From Halopenitus persicus (GTDB lineage Archaea; Halobacteriota; Halobacteria; Halobacteriales; Haloferacaceae): a DNA stretch of 64,000 nucleotides. Under the pieces are notes generated by a model. The model searched no databases. It saw nothing but the letters and a program-made list of their open reading frames with translations, and was not told the DNA's origin. Positions 35,964 to 43,345 of this stretch are shown piece by piece (position 1 is the stretch's first letter; each line of letters opens with the position of its first letter). The position numbers were made by a program, and so were the translations under genes. The stretch spans positions 93,213 through 157,212 of the forward strand of contig NZ_FNPC01000001.1 in NCBI RefSeq assembly GCF_900107205.1, in the 5' to 3' direction.

Positions 35964-35992
35964 TCGCGAGCCGCTCGCCGAGGGTCCGCAGT
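35937..35992 (+). repeat. 28-bp degenerate tandem duplication spanning the ilvA stop
   Basis: The copy at 35937-35964 holds the last codons and TAG stop of the threonine ammonia-lyase; the copy at 35965-35992 is its downstream duplicate with a few changes. Confidence 0.8.
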
Positions 35993-36086
35993 CGAGAGCC
36001 CGGAGTCGGCCCCGGTTCGCAGTTCGCAGTTCTAACGAGTATCAACCAGCCAGAAAGACCTTATCAGTCGATCCACGACACGACCC

Positions 36087-36857
36087 ATGCGCCGACGATC
36101 GGTGCTCGCGGCCGCGACGCTCGCGCTTTCGGGCGGGGTCGGTGGCTGTCTCGCCGGTCCGAAAACCGGCGGTTCGGAAACGTCCGACCCGGATACGACC
36201 GATCCGGAAACCGGAACTCCCACCGCATCCGGAACCGCCACCGCATCCGGAACCCCCGACGGCCAACCGGCCCCCGACACGTACGACCGGTGTCCCCGCC
36301 TGGTGATCGGCATCGGGGAGCTCCCGGAGCCGGTGCGTCGGGAGGTCGAGACCGCGCTCGCGGAGGGCGCGTACGAAACCGACGGGGAACTCTCCCTCCC
36401 GCACGTGCTCGATCCCGAGGCGTCGTACCTGGAACCCGGGGGCGAGAACGGCGACAGGTATTACCGAGCCACGATCGATGATCGGAACTCGACTATGCGA
36501 TTGACGTTGGCCGAGGCGACTCCCTCGATGGGTCCGCATCCGCTGTCGGTCGAGAGCCGGTTCGACGAATCGGTCTCGGTCGACGTGCAGGTCACGTACC
36601 GACCGACCGACGAGGTCGTCCTCGAGGCGAGTCAGTCGGTGACTCCCGACGAACGGCCGACGCTCGGCGAGTTCGACCGGCGACTCGGGGAGTACCGGGC
36701 GACGGTCGAGGCGGGGTCGGTCTCCGGACCGATCACGTGGCGCGAGGCGGAGCACCGCGATCCGCTCGCGACCGTCGTCGTGGGGCCGGAGGGCGTTCGT
36801 CCCGAACCCCGAGCGGTGGCGGAGCTGGTGTCGTGTACGGACTTCTGGGAGCAGTGA
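36087..36857 (+). CDS. exported lipoprotein, hypothetical
   Basis: A 256-aa predicted lipoprotein. The N-terminus MRRRSVLAAATLALSGGVGG ends in a lipobox before Cys21 or so, followed by a Thr/Ser/Gly-rich linker with a short tandem repeat (TASGTATASGT). The folded part (about 65-256) is acidic and of unknown family. TTATCAG 25-30 bp before the ATG supports a leaderless start. It is the first of four same-strand genes for exported proteins. No enzymatic motif is seen. Confidence 0.7.
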   Translation: MRRRSVLAAATLALSGGVGGCLAGPKTGGSETSDPDTTDPETGTPTASGTATASGTPDGQPAPDTYDRCPRLVIGIGELPEPVRREVETALAEGAYETDGELSLPHVLDPEASYLEPGGENGDRYYRATIDDRNSTMRLTLAEATPSMGPHPLSVESRFDESVSVDVQVTYRPTDEVVLEASQSVTPDERPTLGEFDRRLGEYRATVEAGSVSGPITWREAEHRDPLATVVVGPEGVRPEPRAVAELVSCTDFWEQ

Positions 36858-37055
36858 TCCCGGGTCGATCGAAGGCTGGGCCCGCGCGTGACGACCCAGT
36901 CGCTGGGGTGACCGCCGGCGATGGGGACGGACGGGACGACGCCGATTTATCCGCGATAATTCGGCTTAATTCGGCGTGAAAGGTCCCGCAACCGCCTGAA
37001 ATCGGGTTCACGTCTTCACCCCCTTATGTGGATAGCCGTCCGAGCGGCGAGTGCA

Positions 37056-37568
37056 ATGAACGCGAAACGACCCATCACGATCGCGATCGCGGCGATGTTC
37101 CTGATCGGCGGCGTGGCGGCGGTCGGTGCCGCCAGTCCGGCCGACGCGGCGGATCAGCACGCGGCCAACGCATCGAACGGGGCGGCAGCTGACGCTGCCA
37201 CGCCGACTGAGACGGCAGGCGACGAGAACGAGACGGCGGCCGACGCTGAGGAACGCGACGACGATGGTGAGAACGTGACCGACGAGCGCGCGGGGAACGC
37301 CGACGAACGCGCTGACAACGCGGACGGCGTCGGGCCGAGCGGCGGCCTGCCCGAACAGGTTCCCGACCGAGTGAGTGAGATCCACGACGCCATCGATTCG
37401 TTCCGAAACGGCTCGATCGATGGGCTCGGCGACTCGTTGGGTGACCTGCTGTCGGGTGACGATGCGGCCGACGGGAACGCTGACGATGCTACCGAGAGCG
37501 GCGATGGTGACGCCAATAGTGACGCCGCCGAGAACGACGATGATGACGCCGCCGAGGAGACGGCATAG
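37056..37568 (+). CDS. secreted acidic low-complexity protein
   Basis: A 170-aa protein with an N-terminal Sec-type signal or anchor (KRPITIAIAAMFLIGGVAAVGAA, cleavage likely after AASPADA) and then almost entirely Asp, Ala, Glu, Gly and Asn. A short less-biased segment (LPEQVPDRVSEIHDAIDSF, RNGSIDGLGDSLGDLLSG) may be the only folded part. I chose the ATG at 37056 because CCCTTATGTGG lies about 30 bp upstream; an in-frame ATG at 37026 falls inside that box. Probably a surface or periplasm-like matrix protein; the function is unknown. Confidence 0.65.
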   Translation: MNAKRPITIAIAAMFLIGGVAAVGAASPADAADQHAANASNGAAADAATPTETAGDENETAADAEERDDDGENVTDERAGNADERADNADGVGPSGGLPEQVPDRVSEIHDAIDSFRNGSIDGLGDSLGDLLSGDDAADGNADDATESGDGDANSDAAENDDDDAAEETA

Positions 37569-37607
37569 CGCTTCATCCCCTCATATAAGATAACTACTGA
37601 ACATACC

Positions 37608-38234
37608 ATGACTGATTTACCAATGAACAGACGGACGTATCTCACGGGCGCGGCGACGGCCGGAACGATCGGGTTCGCGGGCTGTCTCGGCGGCGGCGGT
37701 GGCGAAACGGGGACGCTCGCGGCGCAGGTCACCGACCAGCCGGGCGACATCGCGGACTTCGAGTCGTGCGTCGTTACCATCGTCGGGATGTGGCTCGGTT
37801 CCAGTGACGCCGGTACAGAGGACGCCGGTACAGAGGACGCCGGAACGGAGGACGCCGAATCCGAGGAATCGGACGACGCGGACGAGGAGTCCGGCCGCGA
37901 GTACTACGAGTTCGAGGAGCCGCAGGAAGCTGATCTCGTCGACTTGCAGAATGACAACACACAGTTGGTCGACGAGCGCGAACTCGACGTCGCGACCTAC
38001 GAGTACCTCCAGCTGGACACCGACGGCGTCGACGCGACGCTTGAGGGGGGCGATTCGGCCACCGTCGAGGTTCCGGGCGAGGCGCCGCTCACCTTCAACG
38101 AGGAGTTCGAGATCCGAGCGGACACCCGCACGGTCTTCACCGCCGACTTCACTCCGGTCCGCCGTGGCCGAACCGGCGAGTACCTCCTGCAGCCCGTTCC
38201 CGACGGGATCACCGTCGACTACGAGGCCGAATAG
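37608..38234 (+). CDS. DUF4382-like exported lipoprotein
   Basis: A 208-aa lipoprotein. A twin-arginine-like start (MNRRTYLTGAATAGTIGFAG) and a lipobox Cys precede a Gly-rich linker. The domain GTLAAQVTDQPGDIADFESC, then VVTIVGMWLG with DVATYEYLQLDTDGVDATL, fits DUF4382, an extracellular beta domain of unknown function. An internal GTEDA repeat (15-bp tandem, three copies) and an acidic stretch interrupt the domain. CATATAAGATA about 25 bp before the ATG at 37608 supports that start; the Met at 37623 is an alternative. Confidence 0.75.
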   Translation: MTDLPMNRRTYLTGAATAGTIGFAGCLGGGGGETGTLAAQVTDQPGDIADFESCVVTIVGMWLGSSDAGTEDAGTEDAGTEDAESEESDDADEESGREYYEFEEPQEADLVDLQNDNTQLVDERELDVATYEYLQLDTDGVDATLEGGDSATVEVPGEAPLTFNEEFEIRADTRTVFTADFTPVRRGRTGEYLLQPVPDGITVDYEAE

Positions 38235-38255
38235 AACCCGGAGCGTGAGCCCAGA

Positions 38256-38807
38256 ATGAACCGAAAACACGGCATCGCCGTCGGACTCGTCGTGCTCGCT
38301 CTGGCCGTCGCGATCGGCGCGATGGCATATACCGGCGTCGGCCCCGCTCCCGGCGGTGGTTCGGGCGAATCCATCGAGGAGTTCCCCACGGAGGAGCCCT
38401 CCACCGCGGAGGAATCCGGGAGTAACGACGGGTCGACGACGACGACGTCCCCCGACACGGAGCCGTTCTCGTTCACGATCGACGAGACCGAGGAGTGCGG
38501 GACGACCTGTCGGGACGTCACCGCGACGCTGTACAACGAGCAGGACGAGACCGCGACCGGGATCACCACGTACATCCGGATCTTCGCCGGCGAGGACAAC
38601 GCCGACCCGAACGACGTCGTCTGGGAGGGGACCGTTGACGTCGGCACGCTCGAGGCCGGCGCGTCCCACACGACGACCGAGCGCGTCGAGCTCTCGTTCC
38701 AGGGCGCACGGAAGGTCGATCGGAACGACGGCTGGATAACGATTCAAACGACCGTGGAGTCGGACGACACGACGGTCACGTTCCGGAACAGCGAACAGGT
38801 CGCGTAG
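38256..38807 (+). CDS. exported or membrane-anchored protein, hypothetical
   Basis: A 183-aa protein with an N-terminal hydrophobic segment (GIAVGLVVLALAVAIGAMAYTG), a Ser/Thr/Glu-rich linker, and a C-terminal beta-sandwich-like domain. Two cysteines (ECGTTCRDV) lie close enough for a disulfide. The pattern TATLYNEQDETATGITTYIR with VDVGTLEAGASHTTTERVEL resembles haloarchaeal surface proteins with a Big/CARDB-like fold, but I cannot name the family. It starts 22 bp after the DUF4382-like gene and is probably in the same transcript. Confidence 0.68.
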   Translation: MNRKHGIAVGLVVLALAVAIGAMAYTGVGPAPGGGSGESIEEFPTEEPSTAEESGSNDGSTTTTSPDTEPFSFTIDETEECGTTCRDVTATLYNEQDETATGITTYIRIFAGEDNADPNDVVWEGTVDVGTLEAGASHTTTERVELSFQGARKVDRNDGWITIQTTVESDDTTVTFRNSEQVA

Positions 38808-38920
38808 GTTGACAGGGCAGGTGAGTTACGGTTCGGCTCGGCGGAGACCGACTCTACGCTGCCCCGAATCCGTCGTCGGCCGCGTCAATTACTGCGACAT
38901 ATAGCGCGAGCCTGAATGCG

Positions 38921-39000
38921 GATCCGTTTATAATCCGTTTATATTTGTTGGAATCCACTTATAAATGGACGCCGAAGAAAGGCGGACCCTCTTATAAATA
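38921..39000. repeat. cluster of TTATAAAT-type motifs between convergent genes
   Basis: GTTTATA at 38926 and 38937 and TTATAAAT at 38959 and 38992 (33 bp apart) occupy a gap where both flanking genes end, so no promoter is needed. ATCCGTTTATA occurs twice. CACTTATAAATG here (38957-38968) also occurs in the methyltransferase insert (31698-31708 region). Confidence 0.55.
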
Positions 39001-39051
39001 TCAGGCGTTCATCGGCGGGCGGACCTGACGCCGTCGCCGGCGGACGGCTCC

Positions 39052-40419
39052 CTACGCGGCCGCCGCGGTCGTCCCTGCGGCTTCGACGGCGTCGAGGAAG
39101 ATGGAGACGCCGAGCTCGATCTCGCGTTCGGTCGCGTCCAGCGGGGGGAGCAGCCGGATCGTCTTCTTCCCGCAGCCGAGCGTGAGCAGCCCGCGTTCGA
39201 GCGCCTCGGCGACCACGGCATCGCGGCGGTCGGCGGTGTCGAACTCCACGGCGAGCATCAGGCCCTTCCCGCGGACGTCCACGACGGAGTCGGGCGCGTC
39301 GTCGCCGAGCAGCTCCTGCGCCTGCCGGCCGCGTTCGGTCGCGTTCGCGAGCAGGTCGTGTTCCGCGATCGCCTCGAGGGTGAACGAGCCCATCATCGAG
39401 GCGAGCACGTCGCCGCCGCCGAACGTGGAGCCGAGGCGGTTCTTCTCGCTCGGGAAGAGGTCCGACCGGGAGATCGTCGCGCCCACGCGCAGCGCCTTCG
39501 CGCTCGCGATGACGTCGGGTTCGACGGGATAGTGGTCGATGGCCCACATCTCGCCGGTCCGGCCGATCCCCGACTGGATCTCGTCGACCACCAGCGGGAT
39601 GTCGTACTCGTCGCTAACCGCGCCGACCTCGGCCATGAACTCCTCGCTGGGGAACCGATAGCCGCCGACGCCCTGGATCGGCTCGAGGATCAGGAACGCG
39701 ATCTCGGCGGGGTCGACGTGGCCGCCCTCCGGCGCGAGCGCGCTCCGGAGCTGCGAGCCCGCGCCCCCGTCGGTGAAGAATCCGCACTCGCAGGTCGCCG
39801 CCGAGCAGCCGCGGTCGTCGCAGAACGGGACCGTTCGGATGCCGGCGATCTCCGGGTAGTGCCGGGTGTAGACGTCCTTCGACCGGGTGACCGAGAGCGT
39901 GCCGAGCGTTCGCCCGTGGAAGCTGCCGGCGAACGCGTAGCCGTATTTCGCCGCCGGCGCGGCGTCGTGAGTGATCTTCATCGCGTTCTCGACCGCCTCC
40001 GCGCCCGAGTTCGAGAGGAAGACCGTGTCCATTCCATACTGGCTCGAGACCGCCGTCAGTTGCTCCATCAGGTGGCTCGACCCGGGGAACGGCGCGTTCT
40101 CGGGGTCCGGCCCCGACCCGAAGTACATGTCCTGACCGGCGATCTTCATCGGCTCGACGAGGTCGAACTCCCGGAGCTTTCCGAGGACCTTCTCGTTGTT
40201 GTACCCCAGCGGCGCCGCCCCGATGTGGCAGGTGAAATCCAGCAGGACGTTCCCGTCGACGTCGGTCACGAACGGCCCGTCGGCCTCCGCGGTGACGTCC
40301 CAGACGAACTCGTGGGAGTACTCGCTGGGCGCCGCGTGCTCCCCGTGGAAGCGCACCCAGCGCTCGGCGTTCGGCCCCGGCAGCGCGTCCGCGTCGGGCT
40401 CGGCGGTATCCCTATCCAT
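39052..40419 (-). CDS. class III PLP aminotransferase (GABA/lysine/omega-amino type)
   Basis: A 455-aa fold-type I aminotransferase. Key features are GAEAVENAMKITH, SFHGRTLGTLSVT, the aspartate motif LVVDEIQSGIGRTGEMW and the PLP lysine in IASAKALRVGA. A cysteine-rich insert (CDDRGCSAATCECGFF near residue 200) is unusual and resembles metal-binding insertions in archaeal omega-aminotransferases. The substrate (lysine, ornithine, GABA or a diamine) cannot be fixed from sequence. A 15-bp palindrome overlaps its promoter. Family racemases of archaea are an alternative. Confidence 0.87.
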   Translation of the reverse strand: MDRDTAEPDADALPGPNAERWVRFHGEHAAPSEYSHEFVWDVTAEADGPFVTDVDGNVLLDFTCHIGAAPLGYNNEKVLGKLREFDLVEPMKIAGQDMYFGSGPDPENAPFPGSSHLMEQLTAVSSQYGMDTVFLSNSGAEAVENAMKITHDAAPAAKYGYAFAGSFHGRTLGTLSVTRSKDVYTRHYPEIAGIRTVPFCDDRGCSAATCECGFFTDGGAGSQLRSALAPEGGHVDPAEIAFLILEPIQGVGGYRFPSEEFMAEVGAVSDEYDIPLVVDEIQSGIGRTGEMWAIDHYPVEPDVIASAKALRVGATISRSDLFPSEKNRLGSTFGGGDVLASMMGSFTLEAIAEHDLLANATERGRQAQELLGDDAPDSVVDVRGKGLMLAVEFDTADRRDAVVAEALERGLLTLGCGKKTIRLLPPLDATEREIELGVSIFLDAVEAAGTTAAAA

Positions 40420-40429
40420 ACACAAATAG

Positions 40430-40444
40430 TGTATACCGTATACA
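40430..40444. promoter_or_regulatory. 15-bp palindrome at the aminotransferase promoter
   Basis: TGTATAC-C-GTATACA, 7-bp arms around one base, lies 11-25 bp upstream of the ATG at 40419 and abuts the likely TATA region (TTTAATGTATA on the minus strand). A repressor bound here would block transcription initiation. Confidence 0.6.
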
Positions 40445-40577
40445 TTAAATGTTAGTATCGATCGAACCGCGCTCGACCCACGACTGCCCGGAACGGGCGG
40501 TCGATGGCGGCGGCCGATGGCGACGATCGATCGTCGCCCGGTCATCGTCGCCCGTTGGAGTTCCGCAGCCGCCGACG

Positions 40578-42212
40578 TCAGTCGTCGTCGCTCAGCTCGG
40601 CCGCGGACGGTTCGTTCTCGGGTCCGGAGCCGAACAGCCAGCTGTCCTCGTGTAACAGCACCCGGCTCCCGTCCGAGACGAACTCCCGGATGAGGCCGAT
40701 CATCGTGAACAGGCAGACGAACGCGAACGGCGTGCCGGTGATGATCGCCGCCGACTGCAGCGCGTTCACGCCGCCGAGCGTCATCAGGATCGCGGCCATC
40801 ATCCCGAGGAGGACGCCCCAGAAGACCCGGTTGATGTTCGAGGGTTGGGCCTTGCCGCCGGTCGTCATCATCGAGACGGCAAGCGTCGAGGAGTCCGCGG
40901 AGGTGATGAAGAAGGTGGTCACCAGTATCATGAAGGCGAGGATGAAGACGGTCCCCAGCGGGAACGTCTCGAAGAGGATGAATCCGGAGACCTCGGCCCC
41001 GGCGTCGCCCGCGATGACCGCGCCGAAGTCGGCGATCCCGTTGTGGTGGCTCCAGACGGCGGTGCCGCCGACGAAGATGAACCACGGGATGGAGGCCGCC
41101 GAGGTCGCGGCGATGCCGGTGAACGCCACCTCGCGGACGGTCCGGCCCTTCGAGATCCGCGCGATGAACAGGCCGGCGAACGGGGACCACGAGAGCGCCC
41201 ACGCCCAGTAGAAGACCGTCCAGGAGTTCATCCACGTGGTGCCGCCGTCGACGCCGGCGCCGGTGAAGAGGCTCATCGCGACGAAGTCGTTGAACATTCC
41301 GCCGAGCGCCTGCGTGCCCATCAGCACGAGGAACGCCGTCGGCCCCACGATCAGGGTCGCGACCATCAGGATCACGAACAGGATCATGTTGAAGTTCGAG
41401 AGCCGCCGGATGCCCCGGTCGACCCCGAGCACCATCGAGACCGTGAACGCGAGCGTCATCGCGGTCACCACGAGGATGATCCCGGTCGTGCCCAGGTCGA
41501 TCCCCCACTGGTATCGGAGCCCCTCGATGAACTGGCTGCCGATGAAGCCCAGCGACGTCGCCACCCCGCCGATCGTCGCGAACACCGCCATCACGTCGAC
41601 GACCTTCGCGATCGGGCCGTCGAGGTTCTTCCGCCCCAGAAGCGGCGTCAACGCCGAGGAGACCCGCAGCGGGACGTCATCGTAGTTGTACGCGTAGTAG
41701 CCGATCCCGATCCCCATGATCGTGAACACGGCGAGCTGGGGGACCGCCCAGTGGAACAGCGTCTGCTGGACGGCGATCGTCATCGCCTCCGCGGTCCCCG
41801 CCTCCACGTCGAACAGCGGCGAGGGATCCGCGTAGTAGAACAGGGCCTCGGTTGGCCCCCAGAAGACGACGCCGGCGGCGAAGCCGGCCGAATACAACAT
41901 CGCGAAGAAGGAGAAGAAGCTGTACTCCGGCGGTTCGTCGCCGAATCTGAGCCGACCCCACGGCCCGAGGATCAGGTACACGAGGAAGGTGACGACGAGG
42001 AAGACGATGACCAGCAGTGCCCAGTTGAGGTACGAGTACATCACCGTTTCCCCGGCCGCGATGCCCCGCTGCACGAGACCCGGATCGAAGAAGTACAACA
42101 GGATCAGTCCGAGCGTCAGTCCCGCGCCGAACAGGAACACGACCGGGTCCAGCTCCTCGAGGAACCGGCCGACCGCGCCGTCGGGCTCGCCGGTCCCGTC
42201 GACGTCGCTCAT
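40578..42212 (-). CDS. BCCT-family transporter (betaine/choline/carnitine or other zwitterion)
   Basis: A 544-aa polytopic transporter with 12 hydrophobic segments. The family signature is clear in WTVFYWAWALSWSPFAGLFIA and RISKGRTVREV; the unwound helix-3 region is MGIGIGYYAYNYDDVPLRVSS. The aromatic-box tryptophans of helix 8 (WAWALSW) support a quaternary or zwitterionic substrate. The short, acidic C-terminus gives no clear osmosensor. Whether it supplies osmolytes or feeds catabolism is not decided; its neighbours favour uptake of an amino compound. Nested inverted repeats lie about 110-155 bp upstream of the ATG. Confidence 0.93.
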   Translation of the reverse strand: MSDVDGTGEPDGAVGRFLEELDPVVFLFGAGLTLGLILLYFFDPGLVQRGIAAGETVMYSYLNWALLVIVFLVVTFLVYLILGPWGRLRFGDEPPEYSFFSFFAMLYSAGFAAGVVFWGPTEALFYYADPSPLFDVEAGTAEAMTIAVQQTLFHWAVPQLAVFTIMGIGIGYYAYNYDDVPLRVSSALTPLLGRKNLDGPIAKVVDVMAVFATIGGVATSLGFIGSQFIEGLRYQWGIDLGTTGIILVVTAMTLAFTVSMVLGVDRGIRRLSNFNMILFVILMVATLIVGPTAFLVLMGTQALGGMFNDFVAMSLFTGAGVDGGTTWMNSWTVFYWAWALSWSPFAGLFIARISKGRTVREVAFTGIAATSAASIPWFIFVGGTAVWSHHNGIADFGAVIAGDAGAEVSGFILFETFPLGTVFILAFMILVTTFFITSADSSTLAVSMMTTGGKAQPSNINRVFWGVLLGMMAAILMTLGGVNALQSAAIITGTPFAFVCLFTMIGLIREFVSDGSRVLLHEDSWLFGSGPENEPSAAELSDDD

Positions 42213-42580
42213 CGTCCCTCACCCCCGGATTCGAACCGTCCGGTCCGTTTCATCCCGCGATACGGCGGTTCGCCGCACCGCGTTCGGCCCCGTTCATCCA
42301 TCGTGTCGAGTGATGGCATACCCAACAGATCGTATGTTTATGACATAAACGTTTCCCTATATCTGTTAGTGGTATCCACGAATTGTGTAGACACTCCGCG
42401 AACGGGAACCGGTTCGCGAGCGAACGGGATCCACGGAGAAATCGAACGACGACCGGGGACGGGTCCGGACTCCGATCGGCGGTGTTGGTCCGACGGTTCG
42501 GCCGTTTCGGTAGGGGACCGTCGGTTCAGGACGGGATCGTCGATTCAGGGTCGTCGGGGACTCGGGACGGAACCGTCGAC
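42213..42580. other. 368-bp gap upstream of the BCCT gene
   Basis: Holds nested inverted repeats (42324-42366) likely to be regulatory for the BCCT gene. Degenerate copies of GGGACGGAACCGTCGACTCAGGG-like sequence (about 42514, 42531 and 42565) lie next to the stop of the gene at 42581. No open frame with halophile character. Confidence 0.6.
42324..42366. promoter_or_regulatory. nested inverted repeats upstream of BCCT transporter
   Basis: Outer arms AACAGAT (42324-42330) and ATCTGTT (42361-42367) enclose a perfect 15-bp inner palindrome, GTTTATG-A-CATAAAC (42336-42350). The inner element is AT-rich and may overlap the TATA box of a leadered BCCT transcript. Confidence 0.55.
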
Positions 42581-43231
42581 TCAGGGCCGGTTCGTCAGTT
42601 CCTCGACGGCGCGCTCGCGCTCGGCCTCGCTCTCGTTGACCTTCCGCACGAACTCGCCGACGTTGTCCTTGATCGCCTCGCGGGTCTCGCTCGGCGAGAA
42701 CTCCTCGGACATCGAGAGCAGCCGGACGAAGGCTCGGAGCTCCTCGTCGGTGAGCTGGGCGAATTCGTCGTTTTCGATCTTCTCGATCACCTCGTCGACG
42801 TCGATCTGACCGACCGGATCGACGTTGAACTCGACGTTGACCATCCGGTAATCCGAGCCGGCGAGCCGCTGTTCGGCCTTCCCGACACCCTCGGCGAGCA
42901 TCTCCTTGAACGGCGTGTGATAGCCCATCGACCCCAGATGGAGGAACGCGAGCATGTCGATCACCCCCTGGGTGAACGCCGCCCGGTCCTCGTCTTTGGG
43001 ATCGAAGACCGTCTCCCGGTCGCGCTGTTCGAGGTGTTCGAAGAGGATCGAGAAGTCGATGACCGCGTTGCGAACCCGCCGACGAATGCGGTTTCGCTTC
43101 TGCTTCTTCGAGTGCTCGGTGTAGTCGGTCTTGCGACCGAGGAGGAAATCGCGGTCCGACGGGGTCAGAATGCCGCGGGGACGGTCGGCGTCCGCGGCGG
43201 TCTCCAGCGACTCCGGTACGTCCTCACTCAT
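42581..43231 (-). CDS. conserved haloarchaeal protein of unknown function
   Basis: A 216-aa cytoplasmic protein, mainly helical and highly charged. Residues about 25-65 include a basic block (EHSKKQKRNRIRRRVRNAV), followed by FSILFEHLEQRDRETVF and AAFTQGVIDMLAFLHLGSMG. The C-terminal third (LTDEELRAFVRLLSMSEEFS, PSETREAIKDNVGEFVRKV) resembles helical adaptor segments. A GGATTAATT box 25-30 bp before the ATG supports a leaderless start. I do not recognise a function, though similar proteins recur in halophiles. Confidence 0.75.
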   Translation of the reverse strand: MSEDVPESLETAADADRPRGILTPSDRDFLLGRKTDYTEHSKKQKRNRIRRRVRNAVIDFSILFEHLEQRDRETVFDPKDEDRAAFTQGVIDMLAFLHLGSMGYHTPFKEMLAEGVGKAEQRLAGSDYRMVNVEFNVDPVGQIDVDEVIEKIENDEFAQLTDEELRAFVRLLSMSEEFSPSETREAIKDNVGEFVRKVNESEAERERAVEELTNRP

Positions 43232-43345
43232 ACCCCGAATACGGGGAGGACGCGAATTAATCCTTGGGGTGGCCGCCCGTCGGCGGCGGCGATTTCGACG
43301 TCGGCGACCGACCGGCCGGATCGTACTCGGCCGCGCTCCCTCCGT

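Noticed and set aside
42225-42250. Possible tRNA T-arm (GGATTCGAACC) upstream of the BCCT gene
   Set aside because: The T-loop-like sequence has no matching 5-bp stem, no acceptor stem and no anticodon arm within 90 bp.
43233-43246. CCCCG-AATA-CGGGG hairpin just upstream of the gene at 42581-43231
   Set aside because: It lies between the TATA-like box and the ATG where no leader is expected; five-bp arms in GC-rich DNA are likely by chance.
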